Shown here piece by piece: positions 19,024 to 29,100 of a stretch of DNA of 64,000 nucleotides. The stretch is taken from the NCBI GenBank assembly GCA_004431415.1, contig QPMI01000165.1:1-64000 (forward strand), written 5' to 3'. Source of the DNA: Cyanophora paradoxa (Eukaryota > Glaucocystophyceae > Cyanophorales > Cyanophoraceae). Each line of letters starts with the position of its first letter. The stretch's first letter is position 1. Both the position numbers and the translations under genes were made by a program. The notes under the pieces are model-generated. The model did not search any database, had not been told where the DNA came from, and saw only the letters and a program-made list of their open reading frames with translations.

Positions 19024-22000
19024 ATGCCCCGCCAAACGAACAGACTCATTAAAGAAAAGAAAAATGAAATACTTGGGCTGTTAGGAACTCTCTTTGTTAC
19101 CGGTGAGATCACCGAAGCGGAATTTGATAGAGAAGCCGCCATCTTAGATAGACGACCGCGATTAGCACAACTCAGAGATATTACAAATGACCTTTACGAT
19201 CGCCTGCAAAGAATGGAGGAGTTCATGGATGAAGGACAGAGATTAGGAGCAATTGAACCGGATATTGAAGATGGTCAAGCAATGAATCAAGCGTATTCGT
19301 GGTTAACCTATCGCGCCCGAAACGAAGTTGTCGTGGATGCTATCGAATTTCTCGAAAGAATCGCACCAAGTCTACCACAACGCATTAAGACCCGCTTGGA
19401 TCAACTGAATGCGGTTAAAGTACGTCTGACGTTCGTTTGCAAATTTACCAAAGTAGGAAATCCGCGAATCTACATCACCAAATACATTTACAGCGATTAT
19501 TTCGTAATTACCCGATCCCGCAACATTAACACAGAAGTTCGCAAAGCGTTACAGAAAATGCAAGAGGAGATGACACAAGTGGATAGTTACCGCCTGGAAC
19601 GTATCCAAATTTTGAGAGGTGTTATTATGTCTTATGCACCTGTGGGTGGTTGTTATTTCGCAACTCCTGAATGGATCGCATCCAAGAAGGCAACAGTGAA
19701 TGTTAAAAATATAGACGGTCAAGATTGCTTCAAATATGCAATTTTGGCGTACCTGCATCGAAAGGACATTAATAAACACAAGAGCAATGAACCGAGCCAA
19801 TATCGCCGTTGGTTAGATGAACTCAATTTTGATGGTATTCAGTTTCCGGTTGCTTGTGATGCTGAGGTAATCGATCGATTCGAAGAACTGAACCCTGACC
19901 TATCTATTAACATATATGGAGCGGATAACACCAAAGAGTGTTTCTTTCCACTGCATCAATCAAGTAACCCAAGGAGAAAGACCAAGATTAACCTTTTACT
20001 TATCGAAAACACCGAAGACGATCGGGGACACTACATTACTATCATGTCTTTTAGTCGTCTCTTAAAGACCACTTTCGATAAAGCATGTGATGGTCGCATT
20101 TATTACTGTGAAACCTGCCTGTCCCGTTTCAGAACTCAGGAGAAATTAGACCTACATGTTGAAGCGAACCGCTGCATTGATTGGAGGGAGAGCAAAGGCA
20201 AATGCCCGAAGCCCGGAAGCATAATTGAGTTCGGTCTGCAACATCTACGTAAAACCGTTTGGCTACCTGTGATCTGTTATGTTAAAGTCGAAGATCATTC
20301 GGTTGCGATTGATGCTCAGAGGAGTAAACGTGAGATTAAAGCGGTTTCATTGAGAGTGGTAATGGGAGAAGAAGTGAGATCATACCAATTTGAGGGAGCT
20401 GATCCGTTTGGTTCTCTCTTTGCTGCTCTACAAGATATCAGACCCGAAATAGTTGAAACGCTGTTTAGAAATATCCCGATGCATCCACTCACAGATGATC
20501 AGAAGGCGGAGTACAAGATAACAAAATACTGCTATATTTGCTCTCAGAGATTCACCCACGAAAATTTCCCGGTTCGGGATCATTGTCACCAATCCGGCGA
20601 TTTTATTGGAAAGGCATGCCGAAACTGTAACCTTCATAGGAGAATTTCGAAGCAAACCAAAGTAGCTATTGTGGTAGATCAAATGGATGAATGCGGTCAT
20701 GGAATATTCCGCAAGATTGCCCAACAAGACGATAAACTACGTGTTGAGATTCTAAGCAAGAATTTTGATCAGTACCTATCGCTTCAATGGGGTATGTGGA
20801 AGTTCATCGATGCTTCCCATTTTATGGATTTCCAATCTGTGGATGTGGAGGATTTAATGAGGAAATTCGAAGCATTCCGTAAATTGGCGTTTTCTCAATA
20901 TGGATTGGATCCCGCGCATTATGTTAGCGCACCGGGTCTATCTTGGGATGCAATGCTAAAACACACGAAGGTAAAGATTGGACTAATTGATGATGTAGAG
21001 AAATACGAATTTGTTGAGAGAGCCATTCGTGGTGGATTTGCTACCATGCCCACACGATATGCAAAGGTAGAGACCCCCGAAGATCATATAGTATTGTTGG
21101 ACGCAAATAATCTTTATGGGTATGCACTCAGTCAACCACTACCAATCGGAGATTATCGATGGGAAGACATCACAGAGGCACTTAAAGAGGTAGAGGGACG
21201 AAGCGCATTTATTGAAGTTGATCTTGAATACCCAACATCCCTTGAAGATCATTACGATTTCCCACTGATTGTGAATAAAGAAGTGATCACCAATGAGATG
21301 CTTGGTGATTATCAACGAAAACTATTAGATCTGACGGGCGAAAAGATCAGCAAAGACCCAAAACTTACAGCGACATTTACGCCCAAGAATAAATACGTGA
21401 TTGCCCGACCTCTTCTTAATTACATCGTTAAGAAGGGTGTGATTGTAAAAACAATACATAGAGTTCTCTCATTTGCTACTTCCCCATTCATGAAATCATA
21501 TATTGGTCTGAATACTCTACTCCGCCATGAATCTACTAACCATTTTGAAAGCGACTTTTTTAAACTCATGAACAATGCGATTTATGGTAAATGCTTGGAA
21601 TCTTGCAGGGGTCGCTCAACTGTCAAGATCGCTAACAGTGAGAAACTGTGTAAGAAATACGCAGCAAGCCCACTTATCAAAGCAACCAATGTATTAAACG
21701 AAAACGCTGTTGCCTTTGAGATGTATTCGAAGCATGTTAACTTAGATAAACCCGTTGCAATTGGCGCTTTCGTGTTGGATTTCGCGAAACTACATAATTA
21801 TGAGTTCTTCTACGATGTGGTAAGAAAGAAGTGGGAAACAGCTAAACTACTGTTTCACGATACCGATTCGTTCTGTCTTTTCTTGAAAACGAATAATCTC
21901 AATGAAGATATGAAAGAGATAGGTGAGCATCTCGATAGGAGCAATTACGATAAATCCCATCCTCTTGTGAGTATCAGGAACCGCATGGTTCCCGGTAAAT

Positions 22001-22305
22001 ATAAAAATGAGTTCCCAAACGCAAAGATCGTGGAGTATGTGGGTCTGAGGTCGAAACTCTATGCTTTCAGAACTGAGACCAACGAAAAAGTGAAGATGTC
22101 GGGGACTTCCTCGAAAGAAGTACACTTCGACGATTTTAAGAGATGTCTGTTTGAAGGAATCATAAAAACAGTATCAGTAACAAACAAGCGAAGGCAAGAC
22201 CACAACTTATATGACTTGGAGAGCAGAAGGGTCGCTCTAAACCAACTCGATAGCAAACGGAAGATATCAGCCGACGGCATTCACAGCATTCCATTCGGTC
22301 TTTAA
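19024..22305 (+). CDS. PolB: Protein-primed family B DNA polymerase, Polinton type, element C (1093 aa)
   Basis: Residues 1-65 form a helical module ('MPRQTNRL...') shared with element B's otherwise different polymerase. A C2H2-like finger 'CETCLSRFRTQEKLDLHVE' lies near residue 361. Near 500-545 there is the Cys/His element 'VRDHCHQSGDFIGKACRNCN', known from Polinton polymerases and endonuclease VII-like domains. Polymerase motifs: A 'LLDANNLYGYALS' (about 690), B 'KLMNNAIYGK' (about 845) and C 'FHDTDSFCLFL' (about 943). The enzyme copies the element and probably starts from a terminal protein. The start is fixed by a TTTATAATAAAG box directly before the ATG. It is intact. Confidence 0.93.
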   Translation: MPRQTNRLIKEKKNEILGLLGTLFVTGEITEAEFDREAAILDRRPRLAQLRDITNDLYDRLQRMEEFMDEGQRLGAIEPDIEDGQAMNQAYSWLTYRARNEVVVDAIEFLERIAPSLPQRIKTRLDQLNAVKVRLTFVCKFTKVGNPRIYITKYIYSDYFVITRSRNINTEVRKALQKMQEEMTQVDSYRLERIQILRGVIMSYAPVGGCYFATPEWIASKKATVNVKNIDGQDCFKYAILAYLHRKDINKHKSNEPSQYRRWLDELNFDGIQFPVACDAEVIDRFEELNPDLSINIYGADNTKECFFPLHQSSNPRRKTKINLLLIENTEDDRGHYITIMSFSRLLKTTFDKACDGRIYYCETCLSRFRTQEKLDLHVEANRCIDWRESKGKCPKPGSIIEFGLQHLRKTVWLPVICYVKVEDHSVAIDAQRSKREIKAVSLRVVMGEEVRSYQFEGADPFGSLFAALQDIRPEIVETLFRNIPMHPLTDDQKAEYKITKYCYICSQRFTHENFPVRDHCHQSGDFIGKACRNCNLHRRISKQTKVAIVVDQMDECGHGIFRKIAQQDDKLRVEILSKNFDQYLSLQWGMWKFIDASHFMDFQSVDVEDLMRKFEAFRKLAFSQYGLDPAHYVSAPGLSWDAMLKHTKVKIGLIDDVEKYEFVERAIRGGFATMPTRYAKVETPEDHIVLLDANNLYGYALSQPLPIGDYRWEDITEALKEVEGRSAFIEVDLEYPTSLEDHYDFPLIVNKEVITNEMLGDYQRKLLDLTGEKISKDPKLTATFTPKNKYVIARPLLNYIVKKGVIVKTIHRVLSFATSPFMKSYIGLNTLLRHESTNHFESDFFKLMNNAIYGKCLESCRGRSTVKIANSEKLCKKYAASPLIKATNVLNENAVAFEMYSKHVNLDKPVAIGAFVLDFAKLHNYEFFYDVVRKKWETAKLLFHDTDSFCLFLKTNNLNEDMKEIGEHLDRSNYDKSHPLVSIRNRMVPGKYKNEFPNAKIVEYVGLRSKLYAFRTETNEKVKMSGTSSKEVHFDDFKRCLFEGIIKTVSVTNKRRQDHNLYDLESRRVALNQLDSKRKISADGIHSIPFGL

Positions 22306-22463
22306 TCTACTTGCTCAATACCTCTCTTTTTATTTTTTCGATCCCCAAGAAGCAGTAAACCTCGGATCAGATGCAACAGCCATATGCACTTCAAGCCCGG
22401 ATCGTTTGGATCGATAGCAAAGTAGTTTGGTTTCGGGTGTTCTGTCCAAACCGGCTCGTCCAT
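22302..22463 (-). CDS. Possible small protein (53 aa), element C
   Basis: A minus-strand frame fills the gap between the polymerase (convergent, 3' ends overlapping by 4 bp) and the integrase (divergent). The start MDEPVWTEHPKP sits at the AT-rich divergent promoter. The protein is Pro-rich at first and has a hydrophobic patch (about residues 27-40). No family recognised; support comes only from position and promoter. Confidence 0.4.
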   Translation of the reverse strand: MDEPVWTEHPKPNYFAIDPNDPGLKCIWLLHLIRGLLLLGDRKNKKRGIEQVD

Positions 22464-22490
22464 TATTAATATATTGAAAATAAAGTAAAG

Positions 22491-23891
22491 ATGCCCTCAG
22501 CACAGATAGGATTACGACCCATTCCTAAAATCGTAAAGAAAAGTTTAAAAGAAGACCAAGGCAACATGCTACCCATAACTATTCCTGTCGAAGAGAAGAA
22601 CACAAGAATCTTAAAGAAGTCGGAGATGGTTAAAGAACTGATCCCGGAGGCATTACCTACTGAGACTGTAACAAAAGAATCGAAGATCGCAAAGAAGTTT
22701 TACGATCCGAGAACGGGTTACAAGGGTTTCGGGGCAATGAGAAAGGAACTACCGGATGAGGATTACAAGAAGATGAGAGAATGGTATGATAAACAGGAGG
22801 TAGTTCAGATAAACGCACCGACCCTTTCAAGAAAGAGAGACCCGATGATTCCAATTCGGCAACCTCTCGATACGTACGTTATCGATCTTCTGTTTTTCCC
22901 GGCTTATAAGAAGCAGAATGACGGATACGATACGTTCATGTCGGCTATGGAATCAACCCTTAGAACAGGTTATATTATTCCGATGAGAGACAAGAGCGCA
23001 ATTACAACTCTTGCCGCGTTTGAACAGTTACAACGAAGAGTACCACGACCTATCGCTCGTGTTCAGAGTGACAGCGGCAGCGAATTCAGTAATAACATGT
23101 TCACCAACTACCTTGCTAAGAAGTTCATAGATCATCAGATAAGCGATGTCGCAGATCATCGAAGCCAAGGTAGAATCGAAGCGTTTAACAAGCAGATCAA
23201 ACGATTGATCACGAACTATTGCATAGCAAACAACACAGCACGATTCTTTGATGTATTGGGAGATATAGAGTATAACTATAACAATACCATACACTCAGCA
23301 ACTAAGAGAAAACCAGCAGAGACCACCGAAGATCATTACCGCGAGATTATCGGATTAGAAGATGAGCGGTTCAAGAAGTCGATGGCTTACTTAGATGGTA
23401 TCAAACAAGGTATGTTTGTGAGAGTGAGAATAGAAAAGAATCCGTTCGCTAAACAGGGTGTAAATTGGTCGCGAATCGTCTATACTGTCGAAGGGAGAGA
23501 GGGTTTCAAGTTCAGATTACGAAACCCGAATGGCGAATTGGTCGAAGGGAGGTTTGCTTTCCACGAACTGTTACCTATCAAAGGTGTTGAATACCACGAA
23601 GCGCCCACAGTAGATGCACTTGAACAAGCGAAAGAAGAAGCCCGGGTTGATTCGGCGATTCGCAAGGAAGGCATCGAAAAAGCAGATGACGTCCCAGAAG
23701 AACCGTTAACACAAGCCAGAACCAAGAAGAAAGGGAAGGCGGAGCGTGAATTAAAGAAGTTAACCATAGCAGGAACCCAGAAGCTATCAGAGGTCAACAG
23801 CCAGAGATGGTATACAGACTTCCAGACCTCAAAAGAGACATATACAGCACCTCAAACCCGGGTAAATCTAAGATCCAGTTCGCGAAAGTAG
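22491..23891 (+). CDS. Retrovirus-like (rve) D,D35E integrase, element C (466 aa)
   Basis: The catalytic core spans about residues 125-270 with D132 ('YVIDLLFF'), D194 ('VQSDSGSEF') and E230 ('QGRIEAFNKQ'); exactly 35 residues separate D194 and E230. A C-terminal SH3/chromo-like segment ('MFVRVRIEK...', about 305-365) and a basic tail follow. The N-terminal 100 residues are basic and lack an obvious HHCC finger. In Polintons this enzyme joins the element ends to host DNA with a 6-bp stagger, which matches the CGCTAA duplication around this element. The gene is intact, so the element may have been mobile when inserted. Confidence 0.93.
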   Translation: MPSAQIGLRPIPKIVKKSLKEDQGNMLPITIPVEEKNTRILKKSEMVKELIPEALPTETVTKESKIAKKFYDPRTGYKGFGAMRKELPDEDYKKMREWYDKQEVVQINAPTLSRKRDPMIPIRQPLDTYVIDLLFFPAYKKQNDGYDTFMSAMESTLRTGYIIPMRDKSAITTLAAFEQLQRRVPRPIARVQSDSGSEFSNNMFTNYLAKKFIDHQISDVADHRSQGRIEAFNKQIKRLITNYCIANNTARFFDVLGDIEYNYNNTIHSATKRKPAETTEDHYREIIGLEDERFKKSMAYLDGIKQGMFVRVRIEKNPFAKQGVNWSRIVYTVEGREGFKFRLRNPNGELVEGRFAFHELLPIKGVEYHEAPTVDALEQAKEEARVDSAIRKEGIEKADDVPEEPLTQARTKKKGKAERELKKLTIAGTQKLSEVNSQRWYTDFQTSKETYTAPQTRVNLRSSSRK

Positions 23892-24603
23892 AAAAGATGT
23901 GTAGAGGATGCAAAGAGGATTCCGGCGATGGTCGCAGTTTCGAAAATGGATGAGTTGGTGAAGAGTTACAGCAGTTTGTATGAATTTCTTGGAATTGTGG
24001 GTTTCCGAACCGAAACAATTAAATAAAGTAATTCTTAAAATACTACTATGTGGCATACTATATGTTTTCGGAATCGCCGACATATGGTGACCTCATATAT
24101 GTCGGTGACGTTGCGGCATATATGGATATGTCGACATATATACACCATATATACACAACTTATTTTGATTTATTGAAACCGATTTGTAACCGGTTTGTAA
24201 TCGCATCAGAATTCGCGAACGAAGTAAATTTTGCTACACCTTATGAATGAGATTTGTAATCGCATCAGATTGTGCGAACAAAGTATTACAATGAATAGAC
24301 TTTGTTGAATGCGAAATTCAAGGAATTACAAACATATTTGTAATCGCATCAGAACGCGCGAACAAAGTAAATTTGGCTACACCTGATGAATGCGATTTGT
24401 AATCGCATCAGATTGCGCGAACAAAGTATTACAATGAATGGACATATATATACCATATATACACGACATATATACACTATATATACCAAAACCTCTGTAA
24501 TGCCGTTTGACCAAGAAAAAAATGTTTGGAAAAAAATAAATAACTTATTATATATACATATACATATATATAATCAAAAAATCGGAAAAATTCCCTCTTT
24601 TTT
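23892..24603. repeat. Intergenic region with four iteron-like repeats and AT-rich palindromes
   Basis: This 0.7-kb gap has no convincing gene. Four copies of the core GTAATCGCATCAGA, followed by GCGCGAACAAAGTA-like sequence, start near 24198, 24256, 24349 and 24399. They form two higher-order units about 142 bp apart. On both sides are runs of CATATATA/TATATACAC (24050-24160; 24440-24570). Direct repeats next to AT-rich DNA resemble an iteron-type replication origin or a binding array; this is inference. A 32-codon frame (23928-24026) is probably accidental. Confidence 0.7.
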
Positions 24604-26139
24604 CTATCGTATAAATGCGCCCGTTACATCGACTCTCATAGTCGGAGCATTTATATATACCAAAGGATAAATACGTATATATCGTGTTCTCAATGGATAA
24701 CCTATGTAAAATACATCGTTTACCGAAAGTGGGAACCCCATAGCATATGATACATCCCCAGAGTTATTAGCATTATTTATATTCTCACATACAAACATTC
24801 TATTTACACCCTCATATTTGATAAATGACCATGTTATACCATCTTGCGACGTCGCAACATTGAAAGTTTTTATAAACGCAGTTGTAATACCTGAACCATA
24901 TGCAATTATCGAAGCGATTTCATATGTATATGGGAATGCTATTTGCAGATACTCTGTTGGTGTTTCCCATACTCCGTTAATTGCGGATGCATTCGCTTCC
25001 CATCCAGTTAATGATGGGCGGGCTTTAAATGCCTCCTTTCCGAATTTCGCAGACGAAGCGGTAAACGCATTATCAGGCAGAAGATACCAATTAGCATCAA
25101 TGGGAGGTATGTTATTCAGAGTGGATGATATATAGAACCTTACAGGGTTCTTTATCTCATAGTTCGTTACCAACAAATCGCAGAGTCTATTAATCATGGT
25201 GTCGTTTGCTTCAATATACGATTCGGTCGCAGCTATCATTTCAGGAATCTTAGAGGTATCATCAAGGGAGTTCAATATATCTTTCGGAAGCGGCACAGAG
25301 AGTCTATAATATCTTGCATATCCTTGGTCTTCATTATAAGGTAGAAACTCATGCATCTTTTCAAGAGCCGACAGTTCACTTGCAGCCATAAGCATATTGA
25401 TTAATGGACTTCCAGAGGTCGAAGCGATCCACGAAAGAATTCCCCAGGTATTCACGTTCTCATAAGGATAACCGACAGTTGATGCGTCTGTTTCGTTGAC
25501 CTCACCACATGAGATGCTAATAACTATAATGTCGTCATCGTTATCGTATATCTTTTTTGCGTGACTGTAACCACAAACGCTTGGGTTATTGTTACCTGAT
25601 ATTGCGCCATCAATTAGACACATTCCGTCGTAATTGACAGGAGCGAAATATGTAGGAGCAGCCGAGGTTGACCGAGCCGCAATCTTACTTGGTATGGTCT
25701 TGTAATCGTTGTCATTTGCTATAAAAATTGGTTTCATACTCACAGTGTCGAACGTCGTAATCACCACGTCTTTCAGTGAATCTTGTATGAGAGCTTCCCC
25801 AGTCACAGAGAGAATGGCGGTCTCTAATGGTGTTACGTCGTATTTTGTATTAAAAAGGGCATTCTCTATGATGTTTCGCGGATTTGCAAAGATCAATGGG
25901 AGATGGTAAAGGTAAGTATCGTGAAGGTCGGTTGCAGTAAGTTTAGGTTCATTTGGAAATTCGGGGTTCTTCACATTGAGACCAATCGCAATAATACCGC
26001 CTGTGGATGTTCCACTTACGAGATCGACCAAATCTATAACGCGTTTACCCGTTCTTGTTTCGATCTCTTTTAGCAACCTTGTTATGATGATACCACGAGC
26101 GCCCCCGCCAGATAAACTAAGAACGACTTTTAGGGGCAT
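24604..26139 (-). CDS. Patatin-like phospholipase with C-terminal discoidin-like domain, element C (511 aa)
   Basis: The patatin domain has the oxyanion motif GGGARG (residues 11-16), nucleophile motif GTSTG with S45, and catalytic D177 in 'LIDGAISGNN'. It would hydrolyse acyl bonds of phospholipids. Residues from about 375 to 511 look like an F5/8-type C (discoidin) beta-sandwich: 'EYLQIAFPYTYEIASI', 'FNVATSQDGITWSFI', 'RTRYIRIYP'. Such domains bind glycans or lipid head groups. The gene is transcribed away from the large fibre, with a short AT-rich divergent promoter between them. Element B carries the same fusion. A virion-borne enzyme for membrane passage is a reasonable inference. No signal peptide is seen. 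Confidence 0.88.
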   Translation of the reverse strand: MPLKVVLSLSGGGARGIIITRLLKEIETRTGKRVIDLVDLVSGTSTGGIIAIGLNVKNPEFPNEPKLTATDLHDTYLYHLPLIFANPRNIIENALFNTKYDVTPLETAILSVTGEALIQDSLKDVVITTFDTVSMKPIFIANDNDYKTIPSKIAARSTSAAPTYFAPVNYDGMCLIDGAISGNNNPSVCGYSHAKKIYDNDDDIIVISISCGEVNETDASTVGYPYENVNTWGILSWIASTSGSPLINMLMAASELSALEKMHEFLPYNEDQGYARYYRLSVPLPKDILNSLDDTSKIPEMIAATESYIEANDTMINRLCDLLVTNYEIKNPVRFYISSTLNNIPPIDANWYLLPDNAFTASSAKFGKEAFKARPSLTGWEANASAINGVWETPTEYLQIAFPYTYEIASIIAYGSGITTAFIKTFNVATSQDGITWSFIKYEGVNRMFVCENINNANNSGDVSYAMGFPLSVNDVFYIGYPLRTRYIRIYPLVYINAPTMRVDVTGAFIR

Positions 26140-26186
26140 CTTTACTTAACTTAAATTTAATAAATCTGTATAATAGAGAAAGCAGG

Positions 26187-29100
26187 ATGAGTTTCAATTA
26201 TCCAGCAAATTTACAAACCATAACAGGTAGTGGTGGTAAAGTGAACCCTAAACATGTGAACTTTGATAATATCACCATTAAAGGGTCGGCGTCAATTGAT
26301 CAGAGCGCCGATAAACCCAGTAAGACGCATCCCAGAATTCATGCTTTAACGGTGAATCAAACAGACCCAGAGAAAGAAGATGTAAGCATTGCTTTTAGTT
26401 TGGGGAACGTAAAAAAAAACGCGGTTGCAGAGATCAAAGCAACCAGAAGGAGACCACGGAAACTTAAAACCAGTGGAACCCATCCGGACATTCCCACACG
26501 ATTCGATAGCGGACGTTTAATATTCAATGTACAGGATGAGAAGGGAGTACACCGTAGCGGTTTGAGAATCTATAATGAAGGATCAAATTCGATAACACAA
26601 ATTCCCCAGATTTTACAGGTAGCCCCACATGGCGAAGAGAATCAGATTCGCCACACCAACAATATTTATCCGAAGGACATCGTCGAAAATGCAGAAACTA
26701 ATGCACTGTTTGGTTTCACTCTTCCATCGGATACTTCCAAAGAAAAAGATTCAATCACGGTCGACAGTAGCCCCAGTCAACCAGTAGCCATTCATTTACA
26801 CCCCGACCTTGTCGAAATGGATAGGCATTTACTACCTTTGAAGACAAACACCAAAGACCTTGGTATAAGAACCCGACAATGGCGAAATATTCATGGTAGT
26901 AATGTTTATGCAAATGGGGAGCGGCTCGTTAGTGAAAAGACCATAAGAGAGATCATAGAGCATTACGGACCTACTCCGGTTCCCTTTCCACTTCCATGGG
27001 ATCCACCAGATCTTACACCAAAGAAACAACCCGGAAGAGAATACACAGCAGATGAAACGGTAGCGTTTGGGCAGCATTTTGTTAGTTGGGAAAAAGTCCA
27101 TAATAAACCAGTTTTTAAAGATTACAAACCGCCCGCTGAGGAACTCTTAGCACCAGATATTAATGTTATACCTCTCGAACATAAAGAATGTGAAGACGTG
27201 GAAGAATTACCCGATGGATTTGATCCTAACCATATGTTATATGATCGTTACGAACCTTACGACGAACAACTTTTACCACATGGATTAGATCCACCAAACA
27301 TAGATTACGAACAGCCGCATATACCAGATGAAGAGTTATTACCAGACGGATTACAGCCGGGATTTTTCGATTTTACCGTAGATTGGAGGGATATTATTAA
27401 CAAACCCGACACATTCCCACCAGATCCCCACGATCACGAATGGGATGACATTCTAAACAAACCGGAAAGATTCCCACCGACAGAGCATAGGCACGATTGG
27501 GAAGATTTAGATAACATACCTACTGAATTTCCACCAGCAGACCACAGGCATAATTGGGACGAAATCGATGAGCAACCTACTTTCGCATCAGCAGGAAATG
27601 TATTAACAGATTTCCAACATGGCGTAAGTCTTTATAAAAATATTAACATAGAAGAAAGATTACAATTAAATGACCACTACCTTAATCGCATGGGAATAGA
27701 AGCAGGCACAGGAATGGAAGCCGAATTATTCATTAGACCACCCAGAAGAGATGGGATTTTAGAAGTTAGTGGTAATTTTGGTTTGTATGAGACAAAACCC
27801 GGAATTTATCTAACAAGTTACTACCCTGAGGACATCCCGATGACAGAAGTATTACCTCCGATACCGTCACTTCCATTAGATCCAAACAGTTACGATAACA
27901 AAGATGCAGCAATACAAATTAATGTAACAGATGTTAGCGATTTTGACCAATCGAGACCAAAATTAGTATTTACTCGGGAGCGTCTTTTACCTAATACTTT
28001 TATAGGAGATCGAGATGACTATAAGAGATGTGAGATAGCATGGATTAAAACAAATTATAATGATGGAGTTGGTGAAGGTTTATTAGAAATCAATCAAAGA
28101 GCAAGCGCCAAAAACATACACAATGAAGATATATCGAGAGTGGTAACAGAGGATTATTTAGAACATCAAGGATACATTGATGAAGGCGAACTTACTAATA
28201 TTCTTTCATTATTCGTGATAAAAAATGATACAAACCTTACAGTCACAAGTAACATTTACACCAGCAACATTTCAGCAAGTAACATTTACACAAGTAACCT
28301 ATGGGCGAGTAACATTTACACCAGCAACATTTCAGCAAGTAACATTTACACAAGTAACCTTTGGGCAAGTAATCTTTATTCCAGCAACTTAGTCGTCGAT
28401 TATTTGACTGTGAATATAGAAGCAAACCTTCCACATCATCCTACTTCTAATGTTGTTTTAGATTGGATAGCAAACCACACCCATACCAAAGATGAGATCG
28501 AGGATTTTGCCCATAGGCACATGTGGAGCGAAATAGATGACCAGCCTAAGTTTGCATCAGCAGGTGATGTATTCGACACCACACATGGTGTTACTCTCTA
28601 CCAAAGTAATACCATACCAGAGAGATTACGATTAGATGAATATTATGTGAATAGAAAAGGAATAGATGCAGGTACCACAATGGAAGGTGAATTATACATC
28701 AGACCCCCCACAAGAATGCAGATGATTGCAGCAGGCGGAAATTTCGGTTTGATGGACACCAAACCAGGTATCTATCTGACAAGCTACTATGCTGATGACA
28801 TCCCAATGACAGGAGGTTTAGTATCTCTACCATCTGATCCAGTCAACTATGATGACAAAGATGCAGCAATCCAAATTAATGTTACTGATGTAAGTGACTT
28901 AGATAGTTCGAGACCCAAATTAATATTCACCAGAGAGAGATTGTTACCAAATGCTCTTATTGGAAATCGAGATGACTACAAGAGATGCGAGATATCATGG
29001 ATAAAAACAAATTATAATGATGGAGTTGGTGAGGGTCTCTTAGAAATCAATCAGAGAGCCTCAGCGAAAAACATCCACAATGAAACAATTTCAAGAATTG

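Noticed and set aside
23928-24026. 32-codon frame after the integrase
   Set aside because: Too short, no conserved counterpart and no promoter-like motif.
28243-28434. Minus-strand Cys-rich 63-codon frame
   Set aside because: Reverse reading of the ASN-rich fibre repeat; no independent signals.
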